Shown here: one piece after another, positions 36,158 through 44,371 of the stretch | Position numbering within the stretch: position 1 is the first letter of the stretch | Layout of the letters: every line of letters begins with the position of its first letter | Assembly: GCA_963650915.1 (NCBI GenBank) | Contig: CAVJMJ010000002.1 | Location: 62,001-126,000 of the forward strand | DNA: 64,000 nucleotides | Direction: 5' to 3' | DNA from: UBA4636 sp963650915 | GTDB lineage: Bacteria; Bacillota; Clostridia; Christensenellales; Borkfalkiaceae | The notes under the pieces: generated by a model | What the model saw: only the letters and a program-made list of their open reading frames with translations | The model's database searches: none | What the model was told of the DNA's origin: nothing | Made by a program: the position numbers and the translations under genes

Positions 36158-36943
36158 TTATCCTCTTTTAATAAAATTTCTTACATAGTTAAGCGACTCG
36201 CCGAGTTCGTCGATATCTCGGTAACTGTCTTTATATACTTCGATAAGTATTGCCCCGTTAAAATCTATTGCGACGAGTTCGTTTATCAATTTTTCAAAAT
36301 CGAACAAGCCTTTCCCGGGTAGCACTATCTTACCGTTTTCATCGTAATCGGAAATGTGCACGGTATTTAAACGAGGAGCCATTTCGTTAAGGTAACCGTG
36401 ATAATCGTAACCTGACAATCTTGCCTGTTTGATATCGAGGCAAGCCCTTAAATTAGGTGCGTACGGCATAAGTTTTTCAAAATAACCGACTTGGTTATAC
36501 ATCGCCCATTCAACGTTTTCAAGGCAAACGGCAACGCCGTAACGTTTAGACAAATCGTCGAGTTTGTTAAAATAATCGCCTGTTTGTTCATAGTTGGAAA
36601 AATTCGCGCGTTTAATTCTTATTCTGCCGTGAAAGGTATTGTTTTTAGCCTCTAAAATTTTTGCACACTTTAAAACGTCCTCAAAAATTTTAATCGCGTC
36701 GTTATACGAACGATCGTTAGAAGAAAACAACTGCGGTTCGTAATGGGTGTTTAGGGTATGAACCGAATGTACTTTTAAATTACCGAGACGGGATTTTAAA
36801 AGTTTTGCGTAATCCTCTTTGTACTCGCAAAAAGACTCCAAAAATATCTCGACTACGCCCGCACCGATTTTATCCAAAGTAAGTAAAGCGTCTTCGTTAT
36901 ATTCACGACCGAAAAGCGACGCAGTAGATACTCCAACTTTCAT
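36158..36943 (-). CDS. Sugar phosphate isomerase/epimerase-like TIM-barrel protein
   Basis: The 261-residue protein has the xylose-isomerase-like TIM-barrel fold (AP-endonuclease-2 family). Metal-ligand strands can be seen as VCLENVEWA, LRACLDIKQARLSG, VHISDYDENG and GAILIEVYKD, with Glu, Asp, His and Glu at the expected places. It could isomerise or epimerise a sugar or inositol derivative; substrate unknown. It precedes pgi in the transcript by four bases, suggesting a carbohydrate role. Confidence 0.8.
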   Translation of the reverse strand: MKVGVSTASLFGREYNEDALLTLDKIGAGVVEIFLESFCEYKEDYAKLLKSRLGNLKVHSVHTLNTHYEPQLFSSNDRSYNDAIKIFEDVLKCAKILEAKNNTFHGRIRIKRANFSNYEQTGDYFNKLDDLSKRYGVAVCLENVEWAMYNQVGYFEKLMPYAPNLRACLDIKQARLSGYDYHGYLNEMAPRLNTVHISDYDENGKIVLPGKGLFDFEKLINELVAIDFNGAILIEVYKDSYRDIDELGESLNYVRNFIKRG

Positions 36944-37016
36944 AATATCACCAAAAATTCTGCTGTTTATCTAATATTTTAAGAATTATTATGACAATCG
37001 AAATTGTCTTTTTCTT

Positions 37017-37049
37017 ACTTTTCGGGCTACCGAAGGTAGCCCGAAAAGT
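37017..37049. terminator. Perfect 15-bp hairpin downstream of hpf
   Basis: ACTTTTCGGGCTACC and its exact complement enclose the loop GAA. It lies between the hpf stop and the epimerase start on the minus strand. The flank lacks a clean T-run, so it is either a U-poor terminator or an RNA-stabilising hairpin. Confidence 0.6.
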
Positions 37050-37169
37050 CTTTTAATATTTAAATTTTATTTATTGAAAATATTTAATTTTATTTGAAAA
37101 ATCTATTTAATCAACGTTAAACAAATCTAACTTTCCATATAAATTTTTAACCGTTAGGTCAATAAAAAT

Positions 37170-37694
37170 CTATTTGACGATCGGATCGATTAAGCCGATA
37201 TTTCCGTCGTCTCTTAAATACAAAACTTTCGTTTTATCGTTATCTTTATCGTAGAAAACGAAGAAACTATGTCCGCTCAATTCAAACTCTTCTATAGCCT
37301 CGTCTATGGACATGGGCATGAGTTCGAACTGTTTGGTTTTAACAAGTTTAAAGTCGTTTTCGTCTTGTTCTTCATAGATTCTGTCTTTTAAGTAAGCACC
37401 TTGACGAAGTTTTGATTCGAGTTTTGAACGATACTTGTAAATTTGACGCTCGATTTTAGGCAAAACGATATCAATGGTATCGTAAAAATTATCGCCCTTT
37501 GCTTCGGCGCGTATGAACGAACCTTTATAATTTATTGAAAGTTCCATTTTGCATTCGCGTTTTTCTTGTTTAAGATAAATTTTGCAAACGGAATCTTCGT
37601 CGAAATACTTATCCAATTTAGCGACTTTTTTCTCTAAAACTTCGCTCAGTTGGTCTTTTACCTGATAGTTTTTAGCAACAATTTCAATTTTCAT
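37170..37694 (-). CDS. hpf: Ribosome hibernation promoting factor, long form
   Basis: The 174-residue long HPF dimerises 70S ribosomes into inactive 100S particles. The N-terminal domain (1-100) has the YfiA-type VLEKKVAKLDKYF and LSINYKGSFIRAEAKGDN. The C-terminal dimerisation domain (about 115-174) carries KTKQFELMPMSIDEAIEEFE and HSFFVFYDKD, as in Staphylococcus and Bacillus. An AAGGAG site precedes the start. It lies 27 bases behind clpC and so may be read with it. Confidence 0.95.
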   Translation of the reverse strand: MKIEIVAKNYQVKDQLSEVLEKKVAKLDKYFDEDSVCKIYLKQEKRECKMELSINYKGSFIRAEAKGDNFYDTIDIVLPKIERQIYKYRSKLESKLRQGAYLKDRIYEEQDENDFKLVKTKQFELMPMSIDEAIEEFELSGHSFFVFYDKDNDKTKVLYLRDDGNIGLIDPIVK

Positions 37695-37721
37695 AATGAA
37701 TCTCCTTTATGTTTAATTAAG

Positions 37722-40214
37722 TCAAGCATCGATTAAAAAGTCTATTTGACCTTCGTCGTCGATTACTTTGACCGTTTGTTCCGACATTAAATCACCTTTA
37801 ATGATCATATCGGAAAGCGGTGTTTCGACAAGTGAGGTAATCGCGCGTTTAAGCGGTCTTGCCCCGTATTCTTTGTCGTAACCCTTGTTTAATATTAAAC
37901 GCTTTGCTTCGTCCGTAACTATTAAACGAACATTCATAGAAGCCATCCTCTTTTTTAAAGCGTCGAGTTGTAAGTCGCAAATTTTTCCGCATTCCTCTAT
38001 GGATAATTTACGGAAAACGACTATTTCGTCGATACGATTCAAAAATTCGGGGCGGAATCTACGTTTAAGTGCATCGTAAATTTTGTCTTTTTCGTCGTCA
38101 TCTTCGGCGGCATTATCGCCGAAACCGATTTTATTAGCGGGCTTAACGTTCGACGCTCCCTCGTTTGAAGTCATGATTATTATGGTATTTTTAAAATCGA
38201 CCGTTCTGCCTTTACTGTCGGTAAGCCTTCCGTCGTCGAGGATTTGAAGCATTATATTGAATACGTCGGGATGAGTCTTTTCTATTTCGTCGAATAATAT
38301 AACCGAATACGGCTTCATTCTTACTTTACCCGTAAGTTGACCTTCCTCGTCGTAACCGACGTACCCCGGGGGCGCGCCGATAAGCTTGGCAACGCTTACC
38401 TTTTCCATATATTCGCTCATATCGATACGAATAAGTGCATTTTCGTCTCCGAAAATCGCTTCGGCAAGTGCCTTACTCAGTTCGGTTTTACCTACGCCCG
38501 TAGGACCGACGAATATGAAAGAACCGATTGGTCTTTTAGGATCCTTTATAACGGTAACCGAACGCCTTATCGCCCTCGATACCGCTTTAACCGCTTGATC
38601 TTGACCGATAACACGCTTATGAAGAATGCTTTCGAAATTCATGAGTTTTTGCGACTCGCTTTCGGTAAGTTTTGAAACGGGTATTCCCGTTTGCTCACTT
38701 ATTACTTTAGCTACGCTCTCTTCGTCGATATAAGGGTTATCGTGATTTTTTTTGCGTATATCCGCGCGTTTTATCTCGGATATTTCGGCTTTCAAAGCGT
38801 TGATTTTTTCATCCAAATCTCGATAATCGTCGCCCTTTGAAAAGGAATAATTTCTGTCTATTAAAAGTTCTTTGAGCTGGCGTTCCTTTTCAACAACGGT
38901 TTCGGGAGGCGTGTCGATAAGAAGTCTTTCCTTTGCAGCCGCCTCATCGATTAAATCGATGGCTTTATCGGGTAAAAACCTGTTCGTTATATATCTCTCG
39001 GACATAGAAACGGCGGCTTTTATCGCGGAATCGGTAATTTCTATACCGTGGTGAGCCTCGAATTTATCGCGAAGCCCTTTAAGAATTTCGACACAATCGT
39101 CGATTTTGGGAGGATCTACTTTAACGATTAAGAACCGTCTTTCGAGTGCGGGATCTTTTTCGATGTATTTGTTATATTCTCCGATCGTCGTCGCACCTAT
39201 AACCTGCAATTCGCCTCTTGCGAGATTGGGTTTTAAAATATCTGCCGCGGCGTAAGAACTAAGCCCCGACAAAATCGTGTGAATTTCGTCTATGAACAAT
39301 ATAATTCCGTTATCTTTCGCAAAATTGATTGCCGATTTAAAACGTTCTTCAAACTCACCGCGAAATTTTGCACCCGCAACTATTCCGTTTAAATCAAGGG
39401 AAAATACCGTTTTGTTTTTTAGCGTTACGGGAACGTCGCCTTTTGCTATTTTAATTGCCAAGCCTTCGATGACCGCCGTTTTACCGACGCCCGGTTCACC
39501 TATTAAGAGCGGATTTGATTTAATTCTTCTCGAAAGGGTTTCGATAACGCGTTTAATCTCCTGATCTCTTCCGATAACGGGATCGAGTTTATTCAATCTC
39601 GCCATTTCGGTAAGATCTACCCCGAATGAACTTAACTCTTTAAGATCTTCCGAGGTTTTGTTATCTTCATCGTTTTCGCTATAAGATGTCGTTTTTTTGA
39701 AAGTACGCGTATCACCGCTAATCTGTCCGAATTTTAAAGGTTTGTCGTCGCTAACCCTTTCGGGGCGTTTTCTTAAATCGTTTACGAGATTCTTTGCTTC
39801 CGCCAAAAGCAAATTGTAATTACTTACTATAGAATCGATGATGATAGCCGCGTAACTTTCCGGCGTAGACAATATTGCCAAAAACAAATGTTCGGGCGCA
39901 ATAAAATCACATCCCGACGAGATGGCAATTTGTTCGGAATAATCTATCGTAACTTTAGTCCTCGCCGTATAGCCTTCCCTTAAATATTTGGGATCTACTA
40001 CGTCTTTTACTTTCGGATAGTATGACGAAGGCGTAACTCCGAATGATTCGAGGGTATCCGAAATTTTACCGCAACCTTTAAGCATTGCCGCAATTATAAA
40101 TTCGGTCGAAACGTATTTAACACCAAAACGATCGGCTACTCCTTTCGCATCTTTAAGAATCTGAACGTATTTAGTTGTCGGACCGAAACTAAGTCCGTTT
40201 TCGATACTATCCAT
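37722..40214 (-). CDS. clpC: ATP-dependent Clp protease ATP-binding subunit ClpC
   Basis: The 830-residue AAA+ unfoldase feeds substrates, including arginine-phosphorylated proteins, to ClpP. There is an N-domain (1-150) and two AAA+ modules with Walker A GEPGVGKTA and GPTGVGKTE. A middle region has coiled coil (ERQLKELLIDRNYSFSKGD and following), and the C terminus is a D2 small domain. The N-domain is rather divergent from Bacillus ClpC. It is the last member of mcsA-mcsB-clpC, 12 bases behind mcsB. Confidence 0.95.
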   Translation of the reverse strand: MDSIENGLSFGPTTKYVQILKDAKGVADRFGVKYVSTEFIIAAMLKGCGKISDTLESFGVTPSSYYPKVKDVVDPKYLREGYTARTKVTIDYSEQIAISSGCDFIAPEHLFLAILSTPESYAAIIIDSIVSNYNLLLAEAKNLVNDLRKRPERVSDDKPLKFGQISGDTRTFKKTTSYSENDEDNKTSEDLKELSSFGVDLTEMARLNKLDPVIGRDQEIKRVIETLSRRIKSNPLLIGEPGVGKTAVIEGLAIKIAKGDVPVTLKNKTVFSLDLNGIVAGAKFRGEFEERFKSAINFAKDNGIILFIDEIHTILSGLSSYAAADILKPNLARGELQVIGATTIGEYNKYIEKDPALERRFLIVKVDPPKIDDCVEILKGLRDKFEAHHGIEITDSAIKAAVSMSERYITNRFLPDKAIDLIDEAAAKERLLIDTPPETVVEKERQLKELLIDRNYSFSKGDDYRDLDEKINALKAEISEIKRADIRKKNHDNPYIDEESVAKVISEQTGIPVSKLTESESQKLMNFESILHKRVIGQDQAVKAVSRAIRRSVTVIKDPKRPIGSFIFVGPTGVGKTELSKALAEAIFGDENALIRIDMSEYMEKVSVAKLIGAPPGYVGYDEEGQLTGKVRMKPYSVILFDEIEKTHPDVFNIMLQILDDGRLTDSKGRTVDFKNTIIIMTSNEGASNVKPANKIGFGDNAAEDDDEKDKIYDALKRRFRPEFLNRIDEIVVFRKLSIEECGKICDLQLDALKKRMASMNVRLIVTDEAKRLILNKGYDKEYGARPLKRAITSLVETPLSDMIIKGDLMSEQTVKVIDDEGQIDFLIDA

Positions 40215-40226
40215 ACAATTATTGCC

Positions 40227-41216
40227 TTATACTTCTCGAATATTGAGAGAACGAAGTGCGTTTTTAACAAAAATCGCTCTTTTCTCGTCAAGAGTTTCCG
40301 ATGCTATGTTATCGTTCAATGAAAGTGTATTAGGTCTTGCCGTTACCGTAAGATCGTCTATTGCAAAACTATTGTCGCAAGATAAAATTCCGAGCGAAAT
40401 GCCGGTTTTTACCCGTGCGATGAGTTCGCCGAATTCGTCGTAAGGAAGTATAGCCGAATGAGTTAAAATGCCGAGCGCCCTTAACGATTCGTCCTTGGTT
40501 TTTAAGGGATTTACCAAGTACTCCCTCCGTCTTTCTTTATTTTCTTCCTCTAAAATCGTTTGAGTAAAATTTTTGACGTTGTCGATTATCGATTTTACGC
40601 TGTCAATCGTGACTGAATTACTGATTTGATAATAATATCCTTCGGATAAACTGCCCTCGCCGAAAGCCCCTCTTATGGTTATCCCCTTTTCGTAGGCAAG
40701 CATTGCGAAGTCGGATAATCTTTGCGACTTAGTAAGTGCCGGTAAAAACGCCATAACCGAGGCACGCATTCCCGTTCCCAAATTAGTGGGACAAGCAGTA
40801 TAATAGAAACCCGACTTAGCGGAAAACCTTAGGTTTGAACCCAGTATTTTATCGAGTTGACTTATCCTCGAATACGCCCCGTCGAGATCGAAACCCTTAA
40901 CCATGCACTGTTCGCGCAAATGGTCTTCCTCGTTTATCATTACCGACAACAAGCCGTCTTTTGAAAGAGAAAGAGCACCGTAAGGAGAATTTATAAGATT
41001 TTTCGATACTATGTACCTCTCCGTAAAGGAAAGTTTTTCCACATCGGTTAAGGCACTCATATTATAACTTTCAAAACCGATCTTCTTTAAAACGCAATTA
41101 CACATATAGGTAATTCGTTTTTCGTCGTCGGTACCTCGTATCATTACGGGAAAATCAAAATCCTGAAGGTTACGAGCCAAACGTATCCTCGATGAAATTA
41201 CTACGTCGGTATTCAT
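40227..41216 (-). CDS. mcsB: Protein arginine kinase McsB
   Basis: The 329-residue kinase phosphorylates arginines on proteins to mark them for ClpC-ClpP. The phosphagen-kinase fold is seen in VISSRIRLARNLQDFDFP, the conserved CPTNLGTGMRASVMAFLP loop with the reactive cysteine, and the C-terminal helical part with TVTARPNTLSLNDN. It starts four bases after mcsA. The eraser gene ywlE lies 2.7 kb further on the same strand side. Confidence 0.95.
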   Translation of the reverse strand: MNTDVVISSRIRLARNLQDFDFPVMIRGTDDEKRITYMCNCVLKKIGFESYNMSALTDVEKLSFTERYIVSKNLINSPYGALSLSKDGLLSVMINEEDHLREQCMVKGFDLDGAYSRISQLDKILGSNLRFSAKSGFYYTACPTNLGTGMRASVMAFLPALTKSQRLSDFAMLAYEKGITIRGAFGEGSLSEGYYYQISNSVTIDSVKSIIDNVKNFTQTILEEENKERRREYLVNPLKTKDESLRALGILTHSAILPYDEFGELIARVKTGISLGILSCDNSFAIDDLTVTARPNTLSLNDNIASETLDEKRAIFVKNALRSLNIREV

Positions 41217-41220
41217 AAAA

Positions 41221-41511
41221 CTAATCCCTTCTTTGAACGTTGTCTATAAGTGGTTTAAGTTCGGCAGAGAATTCGACGTAACAGTGGGGACACCCGACAA
41301 TCATCGTATTGAGAATTTCACCGAGCGTTCTTCCGCAACGGCGACACTTTCTCAAAAGATCGGTATAAAAAACGGCGTAAAATTGTTCTGCGTCGTAGTT
41401 TAAAGCAATATGCATGCAAGAAGGACAAACCATGCCTTGTGACTTAAACGCCCCGAAATATCTAACGACTTCTTCAGTTGCTTCGTTTTTATGACATATC
41501 GGACAAATCAT
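41221..41511 (-). CDS. mcsA: McsA-like zinc-finger protein, short form
   Basis: This 96-residue protein has four cysteine pairs: CPIC, CPSC, CRRC and CPHC, matching the two zinc ribbons of McsA, the activator of McsB. Bacillus McsA is about 185 residues and ends in a UVR motif; this one stops after the second zinc ribbon and mcsB begins at once, so the UVR part is absent rather than frameshifted. No ctsR gene precedes it; a palindrome overlaps its promoter instead. Confidence 0.85.
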   Translation of the reverse strand: MICPICHKNEATEEVVRYFGAFKSQGMVCPSCMHIALNYDAEQFYAVFYTDLLRKCRRCGRTLGEILNTMIVGCPHCYVEFSAELKPLIDNVQRRD

Positions 41512-41533
41512 ATAATACTCCGTACTTTTCTCT

Positions 41534-41549
41534 TGATATAATTATATCA
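41534..41549. promoter_or_regulatory. 16-bp palindrome over the -10 of mcsA-mcsB-clpC
   Basis: TGATATAATTATATCA is a perfect palindrome that contains the TATAAT -10 box read on the minus strand; a TTTACT -35 lies 16 bases further upstream. A protein bound here would block the promoter. It does not match the direct-repeat CtsR box (GGTCAAA heptads), so it would belong to another repressor, if it is an operator at all. Confidence 0.55.
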
Positions 41550-41688
41550 TTTTTTAGAAAAAAGTAAATACCTATTTATGTATTTTTTAGTTATTTTTAC
41601 CGTTTTTTTACTTGTTTTTCAACCTATACGCAAATTAAACCGTTTATATAGGCGCAAAAAATCGTAAACAGGTTAAAATATAAAAATT

Positions 41689-41713
41689 ATCCGTCGCGAC
41701 GCGACGGATAAAC
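41689..41713 (-). terminator. Terminator after galU
   Basis: TTATCCGTCGC / GCGACGGATAA is a perfect 11-bp stem with loop GAC. On the minus strand the tail runs TTTTTATATTTT. It lies 25 bases past the galU stop. Confidence 0.75.
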
Positions 41714-41737
41714 GATTGGTTTTTAATTAATTTTTTA

Positions 41738-42610
41738 TTAGTCTTTAACTAAATCTTTAAGATAAGCCTTAAAGGAATCTTTAAGTTTTTCGTCTCTAAG
41801 ACCGTACTCTACGTTTGCTTTCAGGAAGCCGAGCCTGTCGCCCATGTCGTAGCGAATACCTTCGAATTCGTAAGCGTAAGCACCTTCCGACCTTGCTTCG
41901 ATATCGAGTGCGTCGGTAAATTGATACTCGTTGTTAGCACCCGGTTTAAGATCACGCATAATGTCGACCATCGAAGGAGAACAAACGTATCTGCCGAGTG
42001 GCGAAATGTCGCTTTTAACGAGTTCGATAGGAGGTTTTTCGGTAATGGTGGTAACGTGATATTCCCTACCTTCGTTACTGTCGTATTCGACAGATGCGTA
42101 CTTAGGAACGTCTTCGTGAGGAACGGTTTTAACGCCGATAACCGTTTTGCCGTATTTATCGTACATATCGATAAGTTGCTTTAAAACCGGCTTTTCCTCG
42201 TTATACATGACGTCGTCGCCGAATAAAACGGCAAAAGGCTTGCCCTTTATGTATTCTTCGGCAGCCATGATGGCGTCTGCCGTTCCGCGCTGAGTCTTTT
42301 GAACGACGAAGTGAACCTTTGCAATGTTTTCGGGGTATTTTATAGAATTCAGATAGTCGATTTTATTGCTCTTTTTTAAGACCTCTTCGAGAGCGGGGCA
42401 GGGTTTAAAGTGATCCTCGATAATCTCTTTTTTATGCCCGACGACAAAAACTATTTCTTCTATTCCGCTTTTAGCCGCTTCTTCGGCAATAATCTCTATA
42501 GCCGGTCTGTTGATGATGGGAAGCATGGGCTTGGGAACAGCCTTGGTGTATGGCAAAAATCTCGTTCCGTAACCTGCCACGGGAATTACGGCAATTTTAA
42601 CTTCTTGCAT
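41738..42610 (-). CDS. galU: UTP--glucose-1-phosphate uridylyltransferase
   Basis: This 290-residue nucleotidyltransferase makes UDP-glucose for polysaccharide, glycolipid and teichoic-acid synthesis. The catalytic loop reads IPVAGYGTRFLPYTKAVPKP, followed by LPIINRPAIE and VVGHKKEIIEDHF, with LFGDDVMYNEEKPVL carrying the metal-binding Asp. Length is standard. It lies 63 bases behind upp on the same strand. Confidence 0.96.
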   Translation of the reverse strand: MQEVKIAVIPVAGYGTRFLPYTKAVPKPMLPIINRPAIEIIAEEAAKSGIEEIVFVVGHKKEIIEDHFKPCPALEEVLKKSNKIDYLNSIKYPENIAKVHFVVQKTQRGTADAIMAAEEYIKGKPFAVLFGDDVMYNEEKPVLKQLIDMYDKYGKTVIGVKTVPHEDVPKYASVEYDSNEGREYHVTTITEKPPIELVKSDISPLGRYVCSPSMVDIMRDLKPGANNEYQFTDALDIEARSEGAYAYEFEGIRYDMGDRLGFLKANVEYGLRDEKLKDSFKAYLKDLVKD

Positions 42611-42673
42611 ATATGTACTCCTAATATATAAAAAATTTACAAAAATTAATTAACGAAGCGTTTAAACGAGTAA

Positions 42674-43303
42674 TTATTTGGTACCGAAAAGTCTGTCACC
42701 AGCATCGCCGAGCCCGGGGATAATGTAAGCGTTTTCGTTAAGCCTTTGGTCTAACGCCGCAACGTAAATATCGACGTCGGGATGGGCTTCTTGCATTGCT
42801 TTAACGCCTTCCGGCGCAGCAATAAGGCACATAAGTTTTATATCCTTGCATCCCCTATCCTTTATGAATTTTACCGCAGCGATGGCACTACCGCCGGTTG
42901 CAAGCATAGGGTCGACTACTATAATTCGTCTTTCGGTTGCGTCTTGGGGTAGTTTACAATAATACTCGACGGGTTTGTGCGTTACGGGATCTCTGTATAA
43001 GCCGATATGACCTACTTTGGCGTTCGGAACAAGCCTCGTTATGCCGTTAACCATACCGAGCCCCGCCCTTAAAATGGGAACGACGCCTAACGCCCTACCC
43101 GATATTTCGTAACCGACGGTTTCGGTTATAGGGGTTTGAATGGTGATTTCCTGCAACTTTAAATCACGGGTAACTTCGTAAGCCATAAGCATGGAAATTT
43201 CATCGGCTAATTCTCTGAAATCTTTAGTACTTGTGTCTTCTTTTCTCATTTTTGTTATCTTGTGTTTGATAAGCGGGTGATCGACAATGATTAAATTACT
43301 CAT
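42674..43303 (-). CDS. upp: Uracil phosphoribosyltransferase
   Basis: The 209-residue salvage enzyme makes UMP from uracil and PRPP. PRPP loop IIVVDPMLATGGSAIAAV and the C-terminal uracil-binding YIVPGLGDAGDR equivalent (YIIPGLGDAGDRLFG) are intact. ATG 43303 is chosen over an in-frame start 39 bases upstream because GGAG lies seven bases ahead and it gives the family N terminus MSNLIIVDHPLIKHK. The order rpiB-upp follows the ywlF-glyA-upp region of Bacillus, without glyA. Confidence 0.96.
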   Translation of the reverse strand: MSNLIIVDHPLIKHKITKMRKEDTSTKDFRELADEISMLMAYEVTRDLKLQEITIQTPITETVGYEISGRALGVVPILRAGLGMVNGITRLVPNAKVGHIGLYRDPVTHKPVEYYCKLPQDATERRIIVVDPMLATGGSAIAAVKFIKDRGCKDIKLMCLIAAPEGVKAMQEAHPDVDIYVAALDQRLNENAYIIPGLGDAGDRLFGTK

Positions 43304-43357
43304 ATTGTCTCCTTGTAAAATTTTATTATGATAAAAAATCAATCAAAATCAAATATT

Positions 43358-43807
43358 TTAATATTGCGAATTTTCAACGTTTGTGATTTTCGCAATTCTT
43401 CTCATATGTTTTTCTCCGTTGGAAAACGGTGTAGATAAAAATATATCGATAAGTTTTTCCATCTTGTCTACAGAAATCACTCGAGCACCGAGCGCAAGAA
43501 CGTTAGCGTCGTTATGTTCCCTTGTCATTTGAGTAGAAAATTCATCCGAACAATTTGCACAACGTATACCCTTTACTTTATTTGCGCAAATAGCCATGCC
43601 GATACCGGTACCGCAAATCAAAATACCGAAATTAACGCGTTTAGAAGCCACTTCTTCCGCACATTTCAAAGCATAATCGGGGTAATCGCAAGAATCCGAC
43701 GAATTAGTACCGAGGTTTATAACTTCATAACCTTTACCCTTAAGATACTCGATTATTTGCTGTTTGGCAACAAAGCCTGCGTGATCCGATGCAATAGCAA
43801 TTTTCAT
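43358..43807 (-). CDS. rpiB: Ribose-5-phosphate isomerase B
   Basis: The 149-residue RpiB/LacAB-family isomerase converts ribulose-5-phosphate to ribose-5-phosphate. The N terminus IAIASDHAGFVAKQQIIEYL, the catalytic cysteine in ILICGTGIGM and the NDANVLALGARV segment are all typical. It lies between ywlE and upp on the same strand, as ywlF does in Bacillus. Confidence 0.95.
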   Translation of the reverse strand: MKIAIASDHAGFVAKQQIIEYLKGKGYEVINLGTNSSDSCDYPDYALKCAEEVASKRVNFGILICGTGIGMAICANKVKGIRCANCSDEFSTQMTREHNDANVLALGARVISVDKMEKLIDIFLSTPFSNGEKHMRRIAKITNVENSQY

Positions 43808-43884
43808 TTTATCACCTATTACGGCAAAATTTGCAGTTATAACAAAATTTGCCGTTAGAATATATTTTTGTTATGTTTAATGTT

Positions 43885-44328
43885 TTATAGTACTTTTTTG
43901 AGCATATCGATAATCTTATCGCAAGCATCGGACAATTGTAAAAAACATTGTTCGTAGTCGTCGATTGATTTGCCGTACGGGTCGATAACGTCACCGCACT
44001 TTGTCAACTGGTTTATAGAATAAACGTTTTCGTACCCAGAAGATAGAAGTTGCTTCATGGCACCGTCCGTCATTGTAACGATGGCATCGAAGTTTTTAAC
44101 TTTCTCGGGTGCTATTTGCTTGGGTGAAAACTTCGTCAATTTTACGCCGTGATTTTTTAGCGTCGCTTTTGCCATCGGATTTATAGACATTTCCGAAACA
44201 GCCGTTCCGAAGGATGTAATCTTTAAATCCATATTTTCGGGCAATTTGCTTTTTAAAATAAATTGCGCCATCGGACTGCGACAGGTATTTCCGGTACAAA
44301 CGAAACAAAGTGAAGTTTTTTTAGGCAT
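43885..44328 (-). CDS. ywlE: Low-molecular-weight protein-arginine phosphatase, YwlE-type
   Basis: The 147-residue phosphatase has the P-loop VCTGNTCRSPMAQ (Cx5R) and the general acid region DVIDPYGKSIDDYEQC. The Thr in GNTCRS is the residue that makes YwlE prefer phosphoarginine, whereas tyrosine phosphatases of the same fold have Ile or Leu there. It would reverse McsB phosphorylation. ATG 44328 is preferred over a GTG at 44340 because GAGGTGA stands at the right distance before it. Its neighbours sua5 and rpiB match the Bacillus ywl cluster. Confidence 0.9.
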   Translation of the reverse strand: MPKKTSLCFVCTGNTCRSPMAQFILKSKLPENMDLKITSFGTAVSEMSINPMAKATLKNHGVKLTKFSPKQIAPEKVKNFDAIVTMTDGAMKQLLSSGYENVYSINQLTKCGDVIDPYGKSIDDYEQCFLQLSDACDKIIDMLKKVL

Positions 44329-44371
44329 AACGATTATCACCTCGAAATATATACGCTCAATTATAGGAATT

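Noticed and set aside
37017..37049. Standard intrinsic terminator
   Set aside because: The stem is excellent but no T-run follows on the minus strand; kept only as a probable hairpin.
41512..41580. CtsR operator
   Set aside because: The direct GGTCAAA-type heptads are absent; only a different palindrome is seen.
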